DNA from: Casuarius casuarius
Taxonomy: Eukaryota > Chordata > Aves > Casuariiformes > Casuariidae
Length of the DNA: 64,000 bases
Reading direction: 5' to 3'
Assembly: GCA_003342895.1 (NCBI GenBank)
Contig: PTFA01000305.1
Coordinates: 864,818-928,817, forward strand
The translations under genes and the position numbers were made by a program. The stretch's first letter is position 1. Each line of letters begins with the position of its first letter. The notes below the pieces were generated by a model that saw nothing but the letters and a program-made list of their open reading frames with translations, had not been told where the DNA came from and searched no databases. This document shows positions 37,150-48,976 of the stretch, one piece after another.

Positions 37150-38379
37150 TATGAATAGCTCCTTTTCCTTCCTCAAGGATTTGTCTGGTGTCTATCCTAG
37201 AAATAGTAAAAGATGGTTCTGAAGTGTGATGCTAATTTCTCTTAGTTAAGCTGAGGCTATATTAACCCATTTTTGTGTGTCGGGTTTTTTCCCCCCAGCA
37301 GAAGTTTGATAGTTTAATCTGGTTGGTAATCGGCTAAAACAGAGGAGGATAAGGCGGTGATGTGTTTTCTCCGCTTTCAGATATGGAAATCCTTGTTATT
37401 TGCTAACTAAGAGTGCAGAAAGCTACTTGTAATTGGGAAGTTCTTTGTTACTGAAATTCAAAAGTGAGTTGGAGGTTCTGCATGCAACCATGGTTCTGAA
37501 GAAAAAGTGTCCGTTTTCTAACTGTGTTGATGATTGCTTTCAAATGGCACTGCCAAATCCACTGGGTAGCATTGTGGTTTCACAGAGTGACCATGTGTTC
37601 CCAGGGCCTTTCCTAGTGGTTATCTCTGTGCATTTGCTCAAGTGTTTAGAAAGCCACTGTGTCACTTGTTAACAGCGGATAGGCTAGCCGGGTTTTTTGT
37701 TTTTCTTTCCCACTATACACTCATGCTCTCAAACTGTTGGTAGGCCCATCTCAGGTAATTACCATCTTCTCTACTTCCTTCTCAGCTCAGGGTGAATGAG
37801 AAGGAAATAAGCAGGTTAACATGAGGAGTGGGTGCTGCTTAATTCCTTAACTCCTCATAAAATACGTGTCTGATGCTTGGCGAAGCAATCCTCATTGTGT
37901 TCTTTACCCCCCTCTAACCTGCCACATCTAAACGCACAAGATGCTCTGGTAGGTGCTACCGCTGTCACTGACAAAAAGTCCCCACCCCATATATTTATTG
38001 AGGGCCTAAACTATAAGGTGCAGAGTAGTCTCTTCCATCTGAATTCTTAGGAGGGAGCCTGCAGAGCCTGAGCGTGTTACTGCAGTGCTCTGTTACAAAA
38101 TGTAAAACCAGTTGGGAAATGACAGTTGAAGTTGGGGGGAGGAGAGGGCTGGAGATTGCTGTGTAGAGAGCCTGCTGAATGCTCAGCATTAATAACAGTA
38201 CCATTCTTAGTAAATGGCTGCTTACATAATTTTGTTATGAAAGAATGCTGCTGGTTGAACTGTATGCATGTCTTTTGCTTATTAAAGTGTCCCTTCAGAG
38301 TGCCTGTGATACACTGCCTTCTGCATGAGAAGGGTTAAGAGGAGACAACATCCTGTCAAAGACCTTGTTTTTAATTTTG

Positions 38380-38640
38380 CCTCTCTCACTGGCACAGATC
38401 CGGCTAAGAGCAGCCCAGATTAGTTCGGAAAACCTTTGAAGAGATTTAAGATGTCCTTCAGCCAGTTTGAAGGTTTTTGTCTTGCAAATCCAGTACAAGG
38501 GCGCCTGCAGGCATCTCGACCCTTGCTGTGCTGCTGATGCAGCTCAAGGTCACACTAACCCGCCCTGTGACATTCAACAACAACAACAAAATTATGCGGT
38601 GAAACTGCTTCAGCATTCAGCCAACCAACAACTTCCTTAG
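38380..38640. promoter_or_regulatory. Possible conserved non-coding element
   Basis: Less AT-rich than its surroundings, of mixed complexity, and free of simple repeats except a short CAA run near 38575-38590. It includes a perfect extended nuclear-receptor half-site TCAAGGTCA (38544-38552), the type bound by NR5A and ERR factors. Conservation cannot be assessed from one sequence; the call rests on composition and motif content only. Confidence 0.25.
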
Positions 38641-38666
38641 TTCCTCACTAAAGGAAGAAGTGTGTA

Positions 38667-38696
38667 TTTTTTTCTTTTTCTTTTTCTTTTTTTTTT
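38667..38696 (+). repeat. (CTTTTT)n-like pyrimidine tract
   Basis: Runs of four to ten Ts separated by single Cs. Simple polypyrimidine sequence. Confidence 0.9.
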
Positions 38697-39876
38697 GGCT
38701 TCGTGGATTTTTGCTGCAGGAAATAATCCAGGATTTCTGGTGTGTGTGATGACAAGGTCATTTCTTAATTAGAACACATGTAAAGAACAAAGCTAAATGG
38801 CTTCAAAACAGCTTTGTAGTTGATGGAGAGGATTTAAATTATTTAAAGAGATAGTCACCCAAGTATGATGGAAACTGAATTCTAAACACATTAACTCTTT
38901 CAGTACTCTACAGTTTCCATATGCTACTCAAAAGGAAATGCCAAACTTCATGAGCGATATTGCAGCTGCTGTTAAATGAACATTTTTACATCTATTTATA
39001 GTTAAGACTTTATTATGCTCTCTCTTACCTGAGTTAAGAAAGCCAGAACTTTATTCTCTTTTACAGTGAAATATTCCAGCTTGGCTTGAGAACAAGAGAT
39101 AACCATAGGAAATTGCTTCTTAGAGCTCAGTGAATAAATTTCTACAATATTTTGTATTTTGGTGATTGTATGATGGTAAATATACTCTTGTGCATGAGTT
39201 CATGTATGACTTAGTACACAGATATTGTGTTCAGAACTGTTACTAGAAAGGATTTGGAGTACTACCCTCACCACTCCAAACAAGTGCAAGGAATATGTAT
39301 ATAAAGAAGGCGGATTTGAGAAAAAGGAGTGGAGATTGAAAGGAGGAGAGAAATGACAATATAAATGGCAGCTTCAGTTAGTTTTTCCAGACAGCTCGCA
39401 ATAATTTAAAACTAACTGTAGAAAGCATCTCGGAATTTGAATTTTGTTCCTGAGACATGTCTTTGATTTAAAGCAAGTAAATGCAGAAGTATTGGTTCAA
39501 CTATCTTAACCGTGGTTTGAGGTGTTGTATGTTAGTTATCCACCCTTTTAATCTTATTCCCCTATTTTTTTCTTAGTCTGTTTTTTCTAGACTCCTTTTT
39601 CTTTTTTTTTCCCCACTTTCTTTTTTTTTGTAAATTCGTTGTGGCTAACAAGCTGACCACACTTTTGTGGTTGTCTTGTGAGCACAAAGCCTGATGAGTC
39701 AGTGCACTGGCCGATGGTGATCTGTGTGTAACTTGACTCCACCTGCTGGAAGGGTGTTACTCCAACACCTGTCTCATTGACAGCAGTTGAAGAGGAGAAG
39801 CTGAATTTATTGTATTCTGGAGAACCTCACGTTTGTTATTACCGCAGTGTAACTTTTAGAGTTGGCTGTTTTTTGG

Positions 39877-39893
39877 TTTTTTTTTTTTTTTTT
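39877..39893 (+). repeat. Poly-T tract (17 nt)
   Basis: Seventeen Ts followed by six As and purine-rich sequence. Simple homopolymer. Confidence 0.95.
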
Positions 39894-40639
39894 AAAAAAG
39901 AGAGAAGGAGGGGAAAGATTATGTGGAAATTTGTTCACCAAGGTAAATGAATAAACGAGGAGAATATGAGAAATGTCGCTTGCTAGTGGACGTGGAATAC
40001 ATGACTGTATGTGTGCTCAAAGGATGTTACTGTGTGATTCATTAAAGGGAACCGGAATGTGGAGAGAGATGTGTCTTCCCTCTATAGTCAAAAGTCTCGC
40101 ATTTAAAGCTCAATGTAAAGTTTCCCAAAGGTAAATGACATAAACTGTACTGCAGGTTTATCGTTTGAGTTGGTCTGGTTTTTGTTCCATTTTCCTGGGT
40201 AAATCTTCAGGCAGACCGTGAGCAGAGTATGTCAAATGTCAGGCTGAAGTGAAGTATCCTCACTACAGACAGATTGTGCTGGCTCTTAGACCCTCCTCGT
40301 GAGAAAGGAGGAAACTGCATTTGCCAGAGTAAAGAGGGAAGAGCAGGCAATACAACTTCTTTGGGTTGCTTTTCTTCCTTGCCCTGCACTAGCTGTCTGG
40401 CACAAGGCTTGCAGGAAGAAAACGATGGAGGAAAACGGGATCCATACAAGAAAAATGGCTAGGAGGAAACTGATATGCTATGTGAAATCTGTACATTTGT
40501 GCCCTTGCCTGGGGTGTACTGTGCCCTTAATATTATGGGAGACCTAAGCTCACCTGCTCGTAATTTCTAATTTACTGTCCTAATTCATCGATTTGTTATC
40601 ACTAATTGTACTTCATTTACTTCTGTGTAGTTTCCAGTA

Positions 40640-41010
40640 CCTAAAGGGTTGAAAGGTTGCTGTAATTGGCACCCGCAGCTGCTCTTTCTTTTGACAGGGG
40701 ATAATTTTGCAGCCTATGCTTTGTGTGACAGCTGCCTAATTGGGCATTCTCCCCTTGTAGCAAGCCTGCCTCCTCCAGCCTCCCTGCTGACAAATGGTGG
40801 TGGATTATAGATGAGGACACGCTGACCCATTCGACCTTGCTGAGACAGCGGGGAGGGGCCTCCTGCTACTTCAGGGAAGCTCTGGGTCATTTAAAGGACA
40901 AGGTCATGAGCCAGGTGGGGAAATGACATGATATCACATGACAATAGCCTGATGACACGGTCAGTGTGTCAAGGACAAGCTTATCAGTATTGATTGTGCT
41001 GCTTTTTTAT
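40640..41010. promoter_or_regulatory. Possible conserved non-coding element / enhancer
   Basis: About 370 bp of high-complexity, moderately GC-rich sequence inside AT-rich DNA. Recognisable motifs include ggatta (OTX/PITX-type), ACAAGGTCA (40898-40906; NR5A/ERR half-site type), acaatag (SOX-type) and cttatcag (GATA on the opposite strand). Such dense mixed motif content is typical of vertebrate enhancers, but individual short motifs are weak evidence and no alignment is possible here. Confidence 0.3.
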
Positions 41011-41837
41011 GGTGTCTCAGTGAAGCCACCGATACTTCACAAATATTTTGCTAATTTATTCTAGCTAAAGTACCAAACGTTATTTCAGGGTTATTTTTAG
41101 GGGTGTTTGTGCAGTGTTTTCTTCTAAATACAGATCACATACAAAAGCAGTGTTATTAAAACCCTGTCAATAATAATTTATAGGGCTCATCTTGATGTAT
41201 TTGGTAAAATATACTTTTGCATATATTGTAAGCAAAATACCAGGAAGGATGTAAAACAGGGCAGGACTAAAGGAGGGAAAAAATCCCTGCTTTTGAATTT
41301 CGCTTTTTCATTTTTCACTCCTACTTAAAAGGCACATGTGTGAACCTGCATGGAAACTCATGTGTCTACTATATATGTATGACTAGGATGTGGGAAGAGT
41401 ACTTAACTTCTCTCTTTGGTTCTTTTCATTTAAATTGAATGTTTAAAGAGAAACTCTTGTATTAGCTCAAGGGTGGTATAGTTAAGATACTGCCTTGGCT
41501 GTTTTAAGAGCTAATACAGTATCCAGCTATGCCAGCCAATAGAAACCTGTTAAGTGGGTTTTAGAAAATACATTGTGAATACAAGTGACAATATTGTGAG
41601 AGCATCTTCGTGTTGCATTTCTATGCTAATAAACTTCAAGGTAAATGAACAGCTTGTTTGACATTTGCGGTGTTAAGACAATAGTAAAATGCTTTCTTCT
41701 GGAGCGATTAGACTTGAATGATTATGTTGAAACGTAAAGATAAATATGGTTAGAAAGAAAACTCTCCTGAAACAAGTTATACCTGGTTCTGAACTTTAAT
41801 GGTACCTTTCCATTTCAGCCTCTGCAGAAGGCTCAGT

Positions 41838-41873
41838 CTCTCTCTCTCTCATACATGTGTGTGTGCACACACA
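41838..41873. repeat. CT tract joined to an alternating purine-pyrimidine tract
   Basis: A CT run (41838-41850) leads into 23 bases of perfect purine-pyrimidine alternation (41851-41873). The latter contains a 16-bp perfect palindrome, tgtgtgtgcacacaca (41858-41873). Such sequence is prone to Z-DNA or cruciform formation under supercoiling. Confidence 0.9.
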
Positions 41874-42104
41874 AATATACATGCACAAACACATAGACGC
41901 ATGCACACGCAGACTTTCTGAAACAGCCTGCTAAGTAGGGAGAGGAGCGTTCATCTAAGAACGCAGTTCCTATTTCTGTGAAATCGGATCTGTTGTTGGA
42001 TGCTCTTGTGTCTAAATCTCGTCAGTTCACCAGGATGTAATTTTGCTCCCCTGAGGTAAAAAGCCGTCAGTGGTAAAGTGTGATAAATTAGTTCACTCAA
42101 GTAG

Positions 42105-42128
42105 ATGCGTGTGCGTGTGCGCGTGTGT
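42105..42128. repeat. GT/GC alternating tract (Z-DNA-prone)
   Basis: Twenty-four bases of perfect purine-pyrimidine alternation with several CpG steps (gtgcgtgtgcgcgtgtg core). GC-rich alternation is the most favourable kind for Z-DNA. It lies about 230 bp after the end of the tract at 41851-41873. Confidence 0.9.
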
Positions 42129-43872
42129 TTAATTCTGACCTTGCTGTGCGTGTGTTTAGCTGGTCTCTGTGCTCGAGTCAAGCTTGGTGGAGGCTTAATC
42201 CTGTGCCCTTGTACACGTATACTTGATTAGTAGTTGTGGTTATCTCAGCAGAAGACATTCCGCCCTCTTCCTTGTATTGGTCGGGACCCGGGCATTGGGG
42301 AGTCAAGTTGAAGGAGAAAGGAAAGAGATTTTGCATTAGTATTCTATGAAAGCCTTACTGTCTGCAGAACAAATTGATTGCTACAGTGTACCTGTGCTTG
42401 GCACCACTGCTGTGGAAGAAAGGTATGGTTGTAATCTGTTTTATTGTATTACATATTGTGACACTCCAGAAATGTTTAACATTCAGCTCTTCTGTGGCAC
42501 ATGCTAGAAGTCTGAGTACCGAAAAATATGTGAATGAATGAAAAGTATGCGAGGCTGTCATAGCCGCAGTGTTGTTTACTACAATGAACTAAGTAGCCCC
42601 TGCTAATGAGACAAATTTGTTGTATATGCCAATGGCAACGTGAGCAGATTGGTAACAGAATTCGCTCTATAATGTTCAGTGGCTCACATCTGTGTCGGCG
42701 ATTACTACATAACTACACAGATAAAATTCTAGTTAATATTTTAAGGCTTTATTTGGTTTAGCCTTGAAATGGGGAAATGTGTTTGAGCACTGATCTGTTT
42801 GTGTGTTTAAATGAGGATTTTTTTCTAGTTTTTAATCTACTGCACTATTCCTATGTGGCAGGGTCGGGGGGGGTGAGGGGAGGTATTACAATATGAAAAT
42901 CTTGAATGTTGTGCTGCTATAATAAACAGAACAAGAAGAAAGCTGAGGAAAAGTCTTACAGTATTTGAGCCTTTTTTCTTTCTCTCTTTCTTTCTTTCTT
43001 CCCTTAACACATAGATGTGCATCCGTTTTATAACGAGGAAGCTGATGTTCTTCGTTTTCCTTAAGTCCGTTACAGACTTTAGCTGGGCATCTATAAAACC
43101 AGAGAATCAACTAGGCTAATGTCAGTTGTGCGTTTGGGAAGTGAAAGCACTCCATTAATAAGATTCAGGGTGTTTCACAGAGAGCCGTGCTTCATTCTTG
43201 GCATCACTGAAGTTGTGTTTGTGATTATTTGAATGTTTGCTTGTGGCCGCTCCAAAACATCTAAAGTATCTGCTCTTGTTGTACAGACATTACCAACTAA
43301 TTAAGTTTAGGACAGGTGGCAGACTTGTCCTGGACATTTAACTCTGGATATAAACTTTATCTAATAACTTGATAAGAAAATGAAAATCTGTCTTTTCTGG
43401 TGTGTTATCACTATATACAAGCTAGAGGGGTATTTGCAAAATCTTCTCTCTACTCATTGTCCTGGCAGGTGACAAATAAATGAGTTGCTTTAAGGAAATT
43501 GGGGACTTAGAAAACGCTGTATGCTGAAGAGCAGCCATGCACTATAATAGTTACTTCCGTCATATGGCCTTGCAGACTTAAAATTAACACTTTATAGATG
43601 TGCAGTATATTTATATGACTGTACCCTTGAGCTTACATTTTACACCTTGCAAAGAGTGTGAATACAGCCTTATGCATGTAGGTTGTTTATCATGTAGATG
43701 CTTTGACAGCTTAAGAACATTTTTAAGAGCCCCGGATACTGGGACTCTGTGATGTGATTGTTTGTACTCAAATAATAACTAATTTAATTAAAACTAATTA
43801 GTCAAAATTACTTATTCAAGGCAAATATTTTGTGAGTGAGTTATTCTTCCCCCTGGAATTTTTTGGAAAAAC

Positions 43873-43905
43873 TGTGTAAACACATGTTGTGTAAACACAT
43901 GTTGT
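43873..43905 (+). repeat. Tandem 15-bp duplication with forkhead-like core
   Basis: Unit gtgtaaacacatgtt occurs twice head to tail (43874-43888 and 43889-43903), with partial extension. Each copy holds GTAAACA, the canonical forkhead (FOX) core. The duplication may be a simple slippage product; binding is inferred from motif only. Confidence 0.7.
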
Positions 43906-44906
43906 AATGATGACAAAAGGCAGTAAAAACAGTTGCACAGATTTTTCACAGATTACAAGATGAATGGAGCTGACTGTATCTAATAGGATTTTTGGAAGTC
44001 AGTTGCAGTGATACTGCCGAAATGGTTAATTCTTATCTTAAATTCGGTGTTGACTTTTGGTAGATTTTAACCAGTTACTGGAGGGCTGTTAAGTTGTGAA
44101 GAAGGTGTTAGATAAATACAGGGTAATACTGCATTTCAATGCAATTAACTCTTATTCATAAATAATTCAACCTATGACTTTAAATGATTAGAGGAAAAGA
44201 AAATGACGTGATTAAATCCAAGTCCTTGAAAACATTTTACCAGTGAAGACTGGTGTGAGTGCTTTGAGACTCCCTCTTTCTTATTCCATTTTTGATTTAG
44301 TTCTGGGAGTTGTATTTTTTTTTTTTTGTCAATCATTAGTATAAGGACAGAGATGCATTATATGATGTAGATGCTTCAGATCAAGTCATAAGAGAAAAAA
44401 GATAAGTGTCTGCTCTCAATATCTCACTTTATCTAGTGCTATGGAGTATATCAGCTTGGGTACCATGTGTGTGGTTGGTTTTTTTGTGTTTGTTTTGTGT
44501 GTTTTTTTTTTTTTTAATGGTAAACGGAGGGATGTTTGCAGGATTAAACTTACACTGCTAGCTTTATTGAATCAGCATGCCTGAAACCGCTCAAATCTTG
44601 ATGGGAATTTTGGAATACAACTTGGCCTGGAGTGGACTCTTTCTCAGACAAGTATTGTTGCTGTAATTTTTGAAAGAACAAACAAAATTAATCAGATTTT
44701 CAAACATTCTTGCTTTACAATTTAGACGTGCTATTGATTCCACCATTGGTGTAGACCATGTGTAACACAGTCTTTTCTCTGGATATATTTTGGTCAAGTT
44801 TTAAGTAAGAGTTGACACTTGAGCGTATCACCAAGCAAATTTTAGAAGCTCGTGCACTTTCTCAAAGGTAGCTCTGCCCTGCTTGCAACTGTGTGATTGC
44901 CGTTCT

Positions 44907-44917
44907 CCCCCCCCCCC
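44907..44917 (+). repeat. Poly-C tract
   Basis: Eleven Cs followed by G and further Cs, then Ts. Similar to other C-rich pyrimidine tracts in this window. Confidence 0.9.
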
Positions 44918-46993
44918 GCCCCCTTTCTGTCACCATGCTTCAACACAGCAAGGGAAGGAGGAAGTTGAGGTGTTGCATAACCTTTTCTAAGCAGTTTTTT
45001 TGTGCAGACATTGAAGACCCTGTTAGGTTAATTTAACTAGTGCTGTAGCTACCAAATTTCCGTTAATGCTGACGGCATTTGTGTAATTACAGGCTCTGTG
45101 TGCTAACCAGAGAGAGCAGCTCAACCTCTCTGAAATTATTTTGTCTTTTGCCTTGGTTAACCTTCCCTGAAAATTACAAATGTTGCTGGTACTCTGTTGG
45201 GGTAGTGGAGTGGTTTTTGCAGGACCTGCTAAAATGAAACTCTTTTTTCCTTTCTTTATTGGGTGCTGGGCAGAGCATCTATAGCAGTCAGAATCAGATT
45301 GAATGGTTGAAATGAAACTGTTAATAAAAGTTGATCACAGTCCAACTTGAGGGGACAAGTGTAGTAAGATAAGAAAGTGGAAAGCTGCGCTGACGAATTT
45401 TTTTGTGTGTATTCTTAAGATGTTCTTACTGCATAAAGGTGGGAAGAACTGAGACCTGTTTGTAGTACTAGCATGATTCTCCTACTGCTGGAAAACTAAT
45501 GGTAAATGATCTAGAGTAGACAAGACAATATTTTTCTGTTTAATGTATTCTCTTGAAGTCCTCTGAAAACCTTGGGTTTTGTTAGAAGTTCCAAGCAATT
45601 TTTTTTCTTTGTTTGGATCTTTATCTTCTACAACATCAACCATAGGTGGCACTGATTATTAATAATTAAAAGGTTTGGGATATATCTCTTCCTCCCAAAC
45701 TTGCATGTTTTGCAAAGCCAGTGGCAGTCACTTGGTGTATTTTCTCTCACACTAGCAAAAAATAAGTGTGGTAGGTGTCTGCAAGTTCTACTATTGAATA
45801 CATATTACAACTAATGTTTTTAGTGAAACTGATGCATTTGGAAACTTCTAATACGGATGCAGCTCTTAAGATCAGTTGAGAAGGTTTGTCTTTTGAAGCC
45901 AGTTTTGCCAGCTCTGATGCTGGAATTAAAGCTTGTAAGAACTTATCAGGAAAAAACGTTAATGCTGATTAGTAAAGAATAAGTAGTTTTGCTATGCTTC
46001 TGGCTCTGTTTTACTCACAGGCAGACGCGTATCTGAAAGCTCAGTTCTAGTTACTGTGTGACTTCCACAGGATTTTCAGTCAAGCTTGGTATAATTCAGG
46101 GTTCCAGAACCTGGACACTGGTCAGCAAAGCTACTCGATTCAGCACACTTGTGAAAAAGCGGTCTGTTGGCATTTACTTGCCACTTCAGCTTCAGTCCTG
46201 ATTCCCTTATCTTCTACCATGGACTACTGGAGTCTTCTGTGTACGCTTGCATACAAATGAATGAATGCACAACCTGCTTCTAGTCCATCCAAGCAATCTG
46301 ATGCTGAATGTGTTGCAGCTGAATTAAACTGGTGAAGAGCAAGTCATGACGTTTTTCTAAAGTAGGGGAGTAAAAATGGATCTTTGCAGGAGGGGATCTA
46401 GAAGCGCTTAAATATGTGTATACACATTCATTCATAGTTTAGTGTGAAAGGTCCTTGCCTCTGAATAAAAAGAGCTTTATTGCTCTTGGTTGGGAGTGAG
46501 GCTGGAAATGGACAGTGGATGAAGACTGCTCCGGCGTTTTGCTGCAAAATGCTGCTGCTGCTGTGCTGCGATCCTTCCAGTTCCCATAAATTAAGTGGAG
46601 TTTGGCCAGCTCATTAGGGCTGTTTCAGCATGGCAGATCTCTGAGAAATAGCAGAGGTTGGTGGAATGATGTCTTTGACCCTAGTGCCATCATTCATCTT
46701 TGCAGTTCAGTACTGACACAATTGTTTTCTTGGAGAGAACATCATTGCAGCAGGTGCAGTGGAAAAACTTAGAGCGTATTCTTGATTGATACAGATCTCC
46801 GCATGTGGTGGTCTCAGCACTGGTTATTTTTGAAGATAAAGACGTTTACTGTGGTGTGCAAGTTATATTTCTTTTAGTGATTCTTGTTGTGTCCTCTAGT
46901 TTATTGTAATCAACAGTTGTTTTGTTTCACCTCCTATCGGAGAGGCAGAATAACCTCTTACTGAAGTGCCAAACTGAGATTCACAAAACATGC

Positions 46994-47105
46994 GCTCCAT
47001 TTCTACCACGAGTATGGGCTTCACGTGATTATGAGCAAGTCACTTAGTCTTCCTCTGTGCTCTCAGTTCCTCATCTGTAGACTGGGTACTGTGATGATGA
47101 CTTCA
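46994..47105 (+). mobile_element. MIR-type SINE fragment
   Basis: The core closely follows the MIR consensus in sense orientation. gagcaagtcactta (47033-47046) corresponds to the consensus gggcaagtcacttaacc. tcagttcctcatctgta (47063-47079) corresponds to cctcagtttcctcatctgta. actgggtactgtgatgatga follows where MIR has an aaaatggg-gataataata region. Upstream, ttctaccacga matches the ctctgccactta part less well. The tRNA-related head and the 3' tail are not recognisable, so this is a degraded internal fragment. MIR is an ancient amniote and mammalian SINE family, so the copy is a fossil. Boundaries are approximate. Confidence 0.8.
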
Positions 47106-48364
47106 TTGGTGTTTATTTGGTGGTGTTTTGTTCAGAGATGGAACAACTTTTTTCTTGCTGCTTAGATAGTTCCCAGTAGCCTCCAATGTGGTTTAGACCC
47201 ATACAACGGATATAATGAGAGGTCCTGGTGAACAGGATTGGAGTGAAATTGCAATGATCAGTGTGCAATGAGCAGCAGCTATCTAATATCACATATTTAG
47301 TTGTTGTCAAATCAAAATAGGTCTTTAGTAATGGAAGTGACTCTTACTTGCCATTAGTGGATTTTTTTTGTTTGTTTTTTGTTTTTTTCCTATAGCTGAT
47401 CTCACTTTATGTATAAGTAATAAAGTAAACAACTGAATTCTGGAGTTCACTCAAGTCTAAAATAGCTTGGGATTTTCTCTTCCTTTTCCAGATTGATATA
47501 GTGGATGAACTAGTCTATGAAAAAACAGCCTGCTCAGGATGTTTAGTCAACTTCAGAGTTTTCTTCTAAGTTGTGTTTTTTGTTTGAGTTTTTTTTTGTT
47601 TTTTTAATCTGTGACTTTTTTTAAAAATCATTTTGTGGAAGGGTAGTTTGGATGCATGTCTTATGCAAGTTGCAAATGTGGATTCTTGCACATAGTTACA
47701 GCTCACTGGATGGTCAAGGGAGGAAAAATACTCTTATCAACAGCTCTGTGCTTCCAAGAGCATTTCTTCTGTTCTGTTCTCCAAGATTTGAGGTTACTAC
47801 GTCATAGACTTTTGTAGTCTTCAGCTAGTCGTGAAGGATCACAATTCAATTTGAAATTAAAAATGAGTGGATCAGCTTTATTATGCAGAAATTTAACTAG
47901 TGATCTAATTTACCAGTCAACCAAAGAGAAATACTTAAAAGAGAGGTTTTGCTGGCAGCACCTAGAGTTGCAAAGAGTTTACTGACATACCCTTATCAAC
48001 TAGTCTAGTCTTTTGGATGCACATTAGGAAAGCGGTCATAAATACTATCACCTTTCTCTTGATTGATATCTATGAGGAACATGGATCGTGCTTGCTCTTG
48101 GAAAGTATCCATTTGCTTTAAAATAAGGTAATTAAAGGTGAATAAGATAATTGATGAAAAAATTGATGAGATGTGTTTTCAGTAATGCGTTACGTTCAGA
48201 TGTATTAGCAAACATGAGGCTGTTAGTCTGTGCTCATGTCTTCTGTAGAAGTGAATTACAAGAACAGTTTAGTCTCCTAAAATTTTCATTTTGGAATCTT
48301 TTTTCCAAATATGATTGGAGGTTTTGGTCTCAAGGGTGATGGGTAGGGAATGACTTACTGAATC

Positions 48365-48389
48365 TTTTTTTTTTTTTTTTTTTTTTTTN
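48365..48389 (+). repeat. Poly-T tract (24 nt) ending in an N
   Basis: Twenty-four Ts followed by an undetermined base at 48389. The N marks base-calling trouble at the end of the homopolymer, so its length is uncertain. Confidence 0.95.
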
Positions 48390-48580
48390 CTTCTCCTTTC
48401 CGAACAGTAGATTAGAGTGAAAGATGTTCTGGCTCATCCAATTCTTATTGTTCCATTGGCCAAGATCAGAACATAACTAATGCGAACCTGAAGATTTTAA
48501 TTGCCCATCCATATGCATAGTAACATGGTGTTTATTGCAGTTCAGTGCAAATACTTTTTACCATGGCGAAGTAATATATC

Positions 48581-48602
48581 TTTTTTTTTTTTTTTTTTTT
48601 TT
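48581..48602 (+). repeat. Poly-T tract (22 nt)
   Basis: Second long T run within 220 bp of the previous one. If the plus strand is sense, followed as it is by AG (tttttaggaactg), it would act as an extreme polypyrimidine tract with an AG at 48603-48604. No donor was identified downstream. Confidence 0.95.
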
Positions 48603-48976
48603 AGGAACTGTGCTGCCTAGAATTTCACTAATGGCTTTGTTTTAATGAATCAGAATGTTTGTATTCTTTTAGAGTGTAGTATTCTACATAATCCTGTTTG
48701 TGTTCTTCTTTTTTTGATTGTTCAGGACTTGCTTGTGACAGTTTCCTAAGCAGATTGAATAGTCTCTCTGCCTTCACCTACTGTTGCAACTTTTCTACAT
48801 TAAATCTGCTTTTTCCCTTCAAATTACCTTTCCTGCTTAGTTGTCCCTATATCTTGTCTTAGTTTGTAAGCACTTTGGGGTTGAACTCTGAATTTATGGG
48901 AATATAAGATGTCTTACAGTAGTAATTATGCCATGCAGTGTTTCCCAGCAAATGTCAAGCGCAGACAGACTTGTTC

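Larger units (their letters stand above)
37150..46990. other. Non-coding stretch with regulatory-looking segments, no gene recognised
   Basis: No gene was recognised. Listed separately are the motif-rich segments 38380-38640 and 40640-41010, two alternating purine-pyrimidine tracts (41851-41873, 42105-42128) and a duplicated forkhead-like motif (43873-43905). Also present are T tracts (39877-39893, 44315-44327, 44502-44515), a TTTC tract near 42970-43002 and a run of 11 Cs at 44907-44917. Another CNE-like block with less AT bias lies at about 46500-46740. Confidence 0.5.
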
